From an uncultured Oscillibacter sp. (GTDB lineage: Bacteria; Bacillota_A; Clostridia; Oscillospirales; Oscillospiraceae): 5,590 nt of DNA. Numbering within the stretch: the stretch's first letter is position 1; the number at the start of each line of letters is the position of its first letter. The DNA lies in the NCBI GenBank assembly GCA_902462475.1, contig CABQCB010000131.1, forward strand, positions 1 to 5,590. The letters are read 5' to 3'. The position numbers and the translations under genes were made by a program. The notes beneath the pieces are model-generated. The model did not search any database. It saw only the letters and a program-made list of their open reading frames with translations, and had not been told where the DNA came from. Below, piece after piece: positions 1 through 3,594 of the stretch.

Positions 1-142
1 GGCTGGCGAGGACTCCATCCGGGAGATCATCCCCTTCCCCATGAACAAGAACGCCCAGGACGTGATGATGGACGCCCCGTCCGCCGTCACCCAGAAGCAG
101 CTGGACGAGCTGCACATTGCCCTGGTGAAGCCCGAGGAATAA
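1..142 (+). CDS. aspS: Aspartyl-tRNA synthetase, C-terminal end (5' truncated by window edge)
   Basis: This is the last 46 codons of a gene that enters from the left, read in the frame starting at base 2 and ending with TAA at 140-142. The peptide begins [17 protein letters not shown], continues through a QDVMMDAPS stretch and ends near QLDELHI. In bacterial AspRS the class II motif 3 is followed by a GxxSIRxxIxFP segment, then a (L/V)M..APS..... QLxELHI tail, and the match is close along the whole fragment. The enzyme attaches aspartate to tRNA-Asp (or also tRNA-Asn in non-discriminating forms) in the cytoplasm. Motifs 1 and 2, the anticodon-binding domain and the start lie outside the window, so discriminating and non-discriminating types cannot be told apart. 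A strong terminator follows 10 bases after the stop, so aspS is the last gene of its transcript. Confidence 0.93.
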   Translation, partial: AGEDSIREIIPFPMNKNAQDVMMDAPSAVTQKQLDELHIALVKPEE

Positions 143-151
143 AAAAACGCA

Positions 152-188
152 AAGAGAGCCGGACTTATGTCCGGCTCTCTTCTTTTTT
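152..188 (+). terminator. Intrinsic terminator of aspS
   Basis: A perfect 13-bp stem (152-164 with 169-181, AAGAGAGCCGGAC arm) closes a TTAT tetraloop and is followed by C and six T (183-188). It lies 10 bases past the aspS stop. An A-run at 140-147 precedes it, but it is separated from the stem and does not pair tightly, so plus-strand termination is the main reading. Confidence 0.95.
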
Positions 189-197
189 CATAAACAC

Positions 198-226
198 TTG
201 GTAGTAGGTCAATTTCACCCTATTTT
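198..226 (+). promoter_or_regulatory. Candidate sigma-A promoter of the XRE gene
   Basis: TTGGTA (198-203) and TATTTT (221-226) are separated by exactly 17 bases, each matching 4 of 6 bases of the -35 and -10 consensus. This would start transcription around 233, giving a leader of about 33 bases. A second possible -10, TATATT (230-235), is closer to consensus but lacks a good -35 at proper spacing. Some promoter is needed here because the XRE gene lies between two terminators. Confidence 0.45.
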
Positions 227-254
227 TGGTATATTCATCTGTCATAATTTCACC
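198..254 (+). repeat. Two imperfect direct repeats TTGGTA...AATTTCACC, operator-like
   Basis: Copy 1 has TTGGTA at 198-203 and AATTTCACC at 211-219. Copy 2 has TTGGTA at 226-231 and AATTTCACC at 246-254. Both 6- and 9-base blocks are identical between copies, and a GTC stands just before the second block in each (directly in copy 1, two bases away in copy 2). The block spacing differs (7 versus 14 bases). Copy 1 covers the candidate -35 and spacer. Copy 2 runs into the ribosome binding site and forms part of the quasi-palindrome TCACC-GA-GGTGA (250-261). The placement suggests binding sites for the adjacent HTH protein; this is an inference. Confidence 0.5.
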
Positions 255-265
255 GAGGTGATGGT

Positions 266-484
266 ATGACGCCCATGCGCCAGCTTCGGAAAGAAAAAGG
301 CTATTCCCAGGTAAAAATGCAGATGCTCACCGGCATCGACCAAAGCGATTATTCCAAAATCGAGACCGGCAAGCGGAACATGACCTTTGAACAGTGCCGC
401 CGCATTGCTCTGGCGCTGGAAACCAGCATGGATTTTTTAATTGGCCTTACAGATGATCCAACTCCTCACCCAAGAAAAAAATAA
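266..484 (+). CDS. Small XRE-family helix-turn-helix transcriptional regulator
   Basis: The 72-residue protein is almost entirely one Cro/C1-type DNA-binding domain. Residues 4-12 (MRQLRKEKG) form helix 1, SQVKMQMLTG (14-23) helix 2, and DQSDYSKIETGKR (25-37) the recognition helix with the typical S-x-x-E-x-G-K-R ending. FEQCRRIALALETSMDFLIG (41-60) matches the usual helix 4/5 tail. There is no sensor or oligomerisation domain, only a short basic tail (HPRKK). The ATG at 266 is favoured because GAGGTGAT (255-262) is a near-perfect Shine-Dalgarno with its GAGG core seven bases away; a later ATG at 275 is less well placed. The gene is a single-gene unit between two terminators, and it is visibly richer in A/T than its neighbours, which may mean a separate origin. 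It probably binds DNA as a dimer and may control itself through the repeats upstream. Its other targets are unknown, and no toxin partner is next to it. Confidence 0.88.
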   Translation: MTPMRQLRKEKGYSQVKMQMLTGIDQSDYSKIETGKRNMTFEQCRRIALALETSMDFLIGLTDDPTPHPRKK

Positions 485-492
485 TTTGTATC

Positions 493-521
493 AAGGCGGA
501 GCCATAAGGCCCCGCCTTTTT
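493..521 (+). terminator. Intrinsic terminator of the XRE gene
   Basis: The stem AAGGCGG (493-499) with CCGCCTT (512-518) extends past an A/C mismatch into GCC (501-503) with GGC (508-510). It closes an ATAA loop and runs directly into TTTTT (517-521). It begins eight bases after the XRE stop codon. Confidence 0.88.
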
Positions 522-674
522 CGCGCCAGCGGCAGCGGAAAGAGGAGAAACCGGTGTCCTTCCACCGTCCCGGCGGCCTGAATACATTCCGGCGCGGGCA
601 GCGCTTTTGGCCCGCACAGCGCCCGGACGCGCCCAACTCATTTGTCTCCGGTTTCGCAACCCACTGCTTCTCCG

Positions 675-726
675 GCCCGCGTCCCCCATCGGCCAAAAGG
701 CCGATGGGGCCGGGCGCTTTTCTTTT
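675..726 (+). terminator. Long hairpin followed by T-rich tract, terminator-like
   Basis: A perfect 11-bp stem, CCCCATCGGCC (684-694) with GGCCGATGGGG (699-709), closes an AAAA tetraloop. An outer GCCCG/CGGGC pairing (675-679/711-715) extends it. TTTTCTTTT (718-726) follows two bases later. The shape is that of an intrinsic terminator, but the XRE gene is already terminated at 521. So it either backs that one up, ends an unrecognised short transcript, or is part of a structured repeat. Confidence 0.5.
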
Positions 727-739
727 GGACCGTCCACGG

Positions 740-773
740 CCCGTTTTCTTTTGGCAAGACAAAAGAAAATGGG
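740..773. repeat. 14-bp stem-loop with TTTTCTTTTG/CAAAAGAAAA arms
   Basis: CCCGTTTTCTTTTG (740-753) pairs with CAAAAGAAAATGGG (760-773), with one G-T pair, around the six-base loop GCAAGA. The left arm contains an 11-base direct repeat, TTTTCTTTTGG, also found at 718-728. The right arm could therefore pair with either copy. Confidence 0.65.
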
Positions 774-788
774 GGGTGGAGCTCTCTT

Positions 789-810
789 TTTTTCCCGGGA
801 AAAATATGAT
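789..810 (+). promoter_or_regulatory. GH3-operon promoter (-10) with adjoining 16-bp palindrome
   Basis: TATGAT (805-810) matches five of six -10 bases and lies 42 bases before the start codon, giving a likely transcription start near 817. No convincing -35 is seen; the position 17 bases upstream (782-787) reads CTCTCT. Directly against the -10 lies the perfect palindrome TTTTTCCCGGGAAAAA (789-804), filling most of the expected spacer. A repressor or activator bound there could compensate for, or exploit, the poor -35. Confidence 0.55.
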
Positions 811-840
811 ACACTGCTCATACAGCCGAAAACGGCAGAA

Positions 841-847
841 AAGGAGG
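841..847 (+). promoter_or_regulatory. Shine-Dalgarno deciding the GH3 start
   Basis: AAGGAGG (841-847) lies five bases before the ATG at 853. The frame stays open back to an ATG at 607, but that start has no such site, and the added residues would bury the signal peptide, so 853 is the start. Confidence 0.93.
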
Positions 848-852
848 CCCCT

Positions 853-2016
853 ATGAAACGACTTCTCGCGGCGGTCCTGGCCGCCCTTTGCCTTGCCGCC
901 CTGCCCGGATGCGGCGCATCCAAGATAGAGGAGAGCGTCCCCGTTCAGGAAGAAACCCCCGCCCCGCCCCCGGAGCCCACGCCGGAGGAGCTGGCGGCCC
1001 AGGAGATCGACGACCTGCTCGCCTCCCTCACCACGGAGGAAAAGGTGGGGCAGCTGTTCTTCGTCCGCTGTCCGGCGGAATCCGCCGTGGAGGACATCAC
1101 CACCTATCATCTGGGCGGCTATGTGCTCTTTGGCCGGGACTTTGCGGACAAGACCGCCGACGATGTCATCCAGACTCTCCGCGCCTACCAGGACGCCGCA
1201 GCGGCGGACACGGGCATCCCCCTGCTTTTGGGCGTGGACGAGGAGGGCGGCACCGTGGTGCGCATCAGCTCCAATCCCCACCTGCGGGGGGAAAAGTACC
1301 GCTCGCCCCAAAAGCTCCTGGCCACGGGCGGCACAGAGGCCCTGGTGGCGGACACGGAGGAAAAGGACGCCCTGCTCTCGGCCCTTGGTATCAACGTCAA
1401 TCTCGCCCCGGTGGCGGACGTCTCCACCGACCCGGCCGACTTCATGTATGACCGCACCTGCGGCCTGGATGCATCTGGCACCGCCGAGTGCATCGCCGCC
1501 GTGGTGGCACAGATGGCGGGCGACAACATGGGCAGCGTATTGAAGCACTTCCCCGGCTACGGCAATAATGTGGACACCCACACGGGTATCGCCGTGGATG
1601 ACCGTTCCCTGGATACGTTCCGGGAAAACGACTTCCTGCCCTTTTCCGCCGGCATGGAAGCCGGCGACGGCAAGGCCGCTGTGCTGGTGAGCCACAATAT
1701 CATGACGGCGGTGGACGACGCCCTGCCCGCCTCCCTCTCCCCCGCCGTCCACGACCTGCTGCGCACAGAGCTGGGCTTTGACGGCGTGGTCATGACGGAC
1801 GATCTGGCCATGGACGCCGTGGCCGCCTACTCCGCCGACGGCGCCGTGGCGGTCATGGCCCTCCAGGCGGGCAACGATCTCATCATCACCACGGACTACC
1901 GCACCCAGATCCCCAAGGTACTGGAGGCCGTGGAGGCGGGCACGCTCTCCATGGACACCATCGACGCCGCCTGCCGCCGCCTTCTCACCTGGAAGCAGAG
2001 CCTGGGACTTTTATAA
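853..2016 (+). CDS. Secreted lipoprotein GH3 beta-N-acetylhexosaminidase (NagZ-like)
   Basis: The 387-residue protein is a glycoside hydrolase family 3 enzyme expected to release terminal beta-linked GlcNAc from peptidoglycan fragments (GlcNAc-anhMurNAc or GlcNAc-MurNAc). Residues 1-20 are a lipoprotein signal peptide (MKR, hydrophobic core, lipobox LPGC with Cys20), so it is tethered to the outer face of the membrane. Residues 25-46 are a Pro/Glu-rich linker and the TIM barrel follows. Visible active-site elements are GVDEEGG (127-133, substrate-binding Asp129), Arg201 in DRTCG, KHFPG (231-235), the Asp241-x-His243 acid/base dyad typical of NagZ-type GH3, and TDD with Asp316 as nucleophile. 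There is no C-terminal beta-sandwich, as in single-domain NagZ. The NagZ motif KHFPGHG is KHFPGYG here. It is the first gene of a probable three-gene unit, 39 bases before alaX. A role in wall turnover is inferred; activity on other beta-hexosaminides is possible. Confidence 0.9.
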   Translation: MKRLLAAVLAALCLAALPGCGASKIEESVPVQEETPAPPPEPTPEELAAQEIDDLLASLTTEEKVGQLFFVRCPAESAVEDITTYHLGGYVLFGRDFADKTADDVIQTLRAYQDAAAADTGIPLLLGVDEEGGTVVRISSNPHLRGEKYRSPQKLLATGGTEALVADTEEKDALLSALGINVNLAPVADVSTDPADFMYDRTCGLDASGTAECIAAVVAQMAGDNMGSVLKHFPGYGNNVDTHTGIAVDDRSLDTFRENDFLPFSAGMEAGDGKAAVLVSHNIMTAVDDALPASLSPAVHDLLRTELGFDGVVMTDDLAMDAVAAYSADGAVAVMALQAGNDLIITTDYRTQIPKVLEAVEAGTLSMDTIDAACRRLLTWKQSLGLL

Positions 2017-2055
2017 GTCTGCACGCATTTTCGATACGGAAAGGAATGTTCCCCT

Positions 2056-3210
2056 ATGGAAACGGAAAAGCTCTACTATGAAAATCCCTTCCTGCGGCAG
2101 TTCGCCGCCACAGTGCTCTCCTGTGAGGAGGGCAAGGGCGGGTATCTGGTGACATTGGACCGCACCGCCTTTTACCCCGAGGGCGGCGGACAGCCCGCCG
2201 ACCACGGCACCCTGGGCGGCGTGGCCGTCACGGACGTGCACGAAAAAGGCGGCGTCATTTTCCACACCTGCCAGGAAAAAGTGGAGATCGGCGCGGTGGT
2301 CACCGGCCGGATCGACTGGGACCGCCGCTTCGACCACATGCAGCAGCACTCCGGCGAGCACATCCTCTCCGGCATTCTCTGCGAGCTGTACCACTGCGAC
2401 AACGTGGGCTTCCACCTGGGAGCCGACACGGTGACCATCGACTACAACGCGGATATCTCCTGGGCCCAGGCCATGGCCGCCGAGCAGCGGGCCAACGAGA
2501 CCATCTGGGCCGACACGCCGGTGAAGATCCTCTTCCCCACCCCGGAGGAGCTGGAGACTATCCACTACCGCAGCAAAAAGGAGCTCAGCGGCCAGGTGCG
2601 CATCGTGGCGTTCCCGGGGGCGGACTGCTGCGCCTGCTGCGGCACCCATGTGCTCTCTGCCGGACAGGTGGGCATCATCAAGATCCTCTCCTGCCAGAAG
2701 TTCCGCTCCGGCGTCCGCATGGAGATCCTCTGCGGCAAGCGGGCCTGGCGGTATCTGGGGCAGGTATACGATCAGGCCCGGGCCGTGGGCCAGCACCTGA
2801 GCGTGAAGCCCGTGGAAGTAGGCAGCGCCGTGGAGCGGCTCTCCGCCGATCTGGCGGCAGCCAAGCAACGTGCGGCCGCCATGGAGACGGAGCTGTTTTT
2901 CCACAAAGCGGAGGCATTTCGTGGAAAAGGAGACGTGCTTTTGGTAGAGCCGGCTATGAGCGGTGACAGCACCCGGCGCCTGGCGGACGCGGTGGCCAAG
3001 ACCTGCGGCGGCCTGGCGGCGGTATTTTCCGGGGAGAGCGGGCAGTATCACTACGCTCTGGTGCGCGCCGACGGGGCGGACATCGCGCCCCTGGTGAAGG
3101 CCATGAACGCCGCCCTCTCCGGACGGGGCGGCGGACGAAACGGCTTCGCCCAGGGCAGCGCCGCGGCGTCTGAGTCCGCCGTCCGGGACTTTTTCAACAA
3201 TCTTTCCTGA
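2056..3210 (+). CDS. Alanyl-tRNA editing protein, long form (AlaX-L), DHHA1-containing
   Basis: The 384-residue protein is a free-standing homologue of the editing half of alanyl-tRNA synthetase. Such proteins hydrolyse Ser-tRNA-Ala or Gly-tRNA-Ala in trans in the cytoplasm and protect proteins from Ala-codon errors. Residues 1-90 form the AlaRS-type beta-barrel, with FYPEGGGQPADHG at 39-51. The zinc site has both halves: HSGEH (His98, His102) and CCGTH (Cys194, His198). Residues 255-285 look like a helical, possibly coiled, linker. Residues 290-384 match the DHHA1 domain, including the Gly-rich GRGGGRNGFAQG (357-368), equivalent to the GGGRPxxAQGG element of AlaRS. The aminoacylation and anticodon parts of AlaRS are absent and the length is normal for AlaX-L, so this is not a broken alaS. 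AAAGGAA (2040-2046) lies nine bases before the ATG. No promoter is seen in the 39-base gap, so it is likely co-transcribed with the GH3 gene. Confidence 0.92.
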   Translation: METEKLYYENPFLRQFAATVLSCEEGKGGYLVTLDRTAFYPEGGGQPADHGTLGGVAVTDVHEKGGVIFHTCQEKVEIGAVVTGRIDWDRRFDHMQQHSGEHILSGILCELYHCDNVGFHLGADTVTIDYNADISWAQAMAAEQRANETIWADTPVKILFPTPEELETIHYRSKKELSGQVRIVAFPGADCCACCGTHVLSAGQVGIIKILSCQKFRSGVRMEILCGKRAWRYLGQVYDQARAVGQHLSVKPVEVGSAVERLSADLAAAKQRAAAMETELFFHKAEAFRGKGDVLLVEPAMSGDSTRRLADAVAKTCGGLAAVFSGESGQYHYALVRADGADIAPLVKAMNAALSGRGGGRNGFAQGSAAASESAVRDFFNNLS

Positions 3211-3217
3211 AAGGTGG
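3211..3217 (+). promoter_or_regulatory. Shine-Dalgarno deciding the start of the small third gene
   Basis: AAGGTGG (3211-3217) lies eight bases before the ATG at 3226. It overlaps an in-frame GTG at 3214, which therefore cannot be the start it serves. Confidence 0.75.
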
Positions 3218-3225
3218 AAACAGCC

Positions 3226-3531
3226 ATGCGCTACATTCTGGTGGAATATGACCACGCCCAGGAGGACGATCCCGTCCGGGTCTACTCGGAGGTGGACCGG
3301 GACAATCTGGAGACCCGTCGGGTGGAGTTTTACGGCAACGGCCTCTGGTTTGCCTACGGCGAGGAGCACGGCGGCGACGAGGCACTCTCCAAAACCCCCT
3401 TCCCCGCCGAGGTGCGCTCGCTGAACGTCCCCGGTGAGGTGACGGCCCGGACCATCCCCGCCTCCGTGTTCCGGGAGGTATGGGACCAGGCGGCGGAGCG
3501 GCCCGACGGCTTTATGGGCATGTTCTTCTGA
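3226..3531 (+). CDS. Small acidic protein, DUF6881-like, function unknown
   Basis: The predicted protein has 101 residues, no signal peptide and no membrane segment, so it is probably cytoplasmic. Its order of elements resembles, from memory, the DUF6881 family of small proteins: an N-terminal strand (MRYILVEYDH), DDPVRVYSEVD (14-24), ETRRVEFYGNG (29-39), an aromatic stretch LWFAYGEE (40-47), a Pro-rich middle and a final helix PASVFREVWDQA (78-89). That pattern suggests a small alpha/beta fold of strands closed by a C-terminal helix. I assign no biochemical role. It starts 15 bases after the alaX stop and ends 25 bases before a strong terminator, so it is most likely the last gene of the GH3-alaX unit. 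The family assignment is tentative, but the reading frame, ribosome site and G/C-ending codon use make it a real gene. Confidence 0.75.
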   Translation: MRYILVEYDHAQEDDPVRVYSEVDRDNLETRRVEFYGNGLWFAYGEEHGGDEALSKTPFPAEVRSLNVPGEVTARTIPASVFREVWDQAAERPDGFMGMFF

Positions 3532-3556
3532 GGCGCCGGTCCCGCGCGCCATGCAT

Positions 3557-3594
3557 AAAAAAGCATCCATCCCATTGGGGATGGATGCTTTTTT
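3557..3594. terminator. Bidirectional intrinsic terminator between convergent genes
   Basis: The arm AAGCATCCATCCC (3561-3573) pairs perfectly with GGGATGGATGCTT (3578-3590) around ATTG. Flanking A (3557-3560) and T (3591-3594) runs lengthen the stem to 17 bp and give a U-tail on either strand. It ends the GH3-alaX unit on the plus strand and the LTA synthase-like gene on the minus strand, whose stop codon begins at the next base. Confidence 0.95.

Larger units (their letters stand above)
522..852. other. Hairpin-rich intergenic region without a supported gene
   Basis: This 331-base gap has open frames on both strands, but none carries a good ribosome binding site or recognisable protein; they are compositional by-products of high GC. 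Several inverted repeats are visible: CGGTG/CACCG at 552-556/563-567; GCGGGC/GCCCGC at 594-599/610-615, extended by outer CCGG blocks at 589-592/623-626; an 11-bp stem at 684-694/699-709; a 14-bp stem at 740-753/760-773; and a 16-bp palindrome at 789-804. The right end carries the promoter and leader of the GH3 gene. The left part could be an untranslated structured RNA, a repeated intergenic element, or decayed sequence. Confidence 0.6.

Noticed and set aside
560..588. Possible promoter (TTCCAC ... TACATT) for a small RNA in the hairpin region
   Set aside because: The match to consensus is weak (about 3/6 and 4/6) in GC-rich sequence, too little to call without expression data.
607..852. Upstream extension of the GH3 reading frame to ATG 607
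   Set aside because: The extension crosses the hairpins and the -10 box and would put 82 residues before the signal peptide. AAGGAGG before ATG 853 settles the start.
554..856. A 100-codon plus-strand frame in the intergenic region
   Set aside because: It has no Shine-Dalgarno and no recognisable protein features, and it spans the hairpins, the palindrome and the promoter.
466..1752. A 428-codon open frame antisense to the GH3 gene and the intergenic region
   Set aside because: It shows the same compositional artefact, has no ribosome site, and runs through the terminator at 493-521 and the hairpin region.
2038..2052. GGAA/TTCC inverted repeat over the alaX ribosome binding site
   Set aside because: A 4-bp stem is too weak to argue for translational control.
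3214..3225. GTG start at 3214 for the small third gene
   Set aside because: The GTG is inside the AAGGTGG ribosome site that serves the ATG at 3226.
2011..3570. A 519-codon open frame antisense to alaX and the small third gene
   Set aside because: Its translation is a low-complexity His/Gly/Ala/Val-rich mix with no domain, and the opposite strand carries clear AlaX motifs. Long antisense frames are expected with G/C-ending codons.
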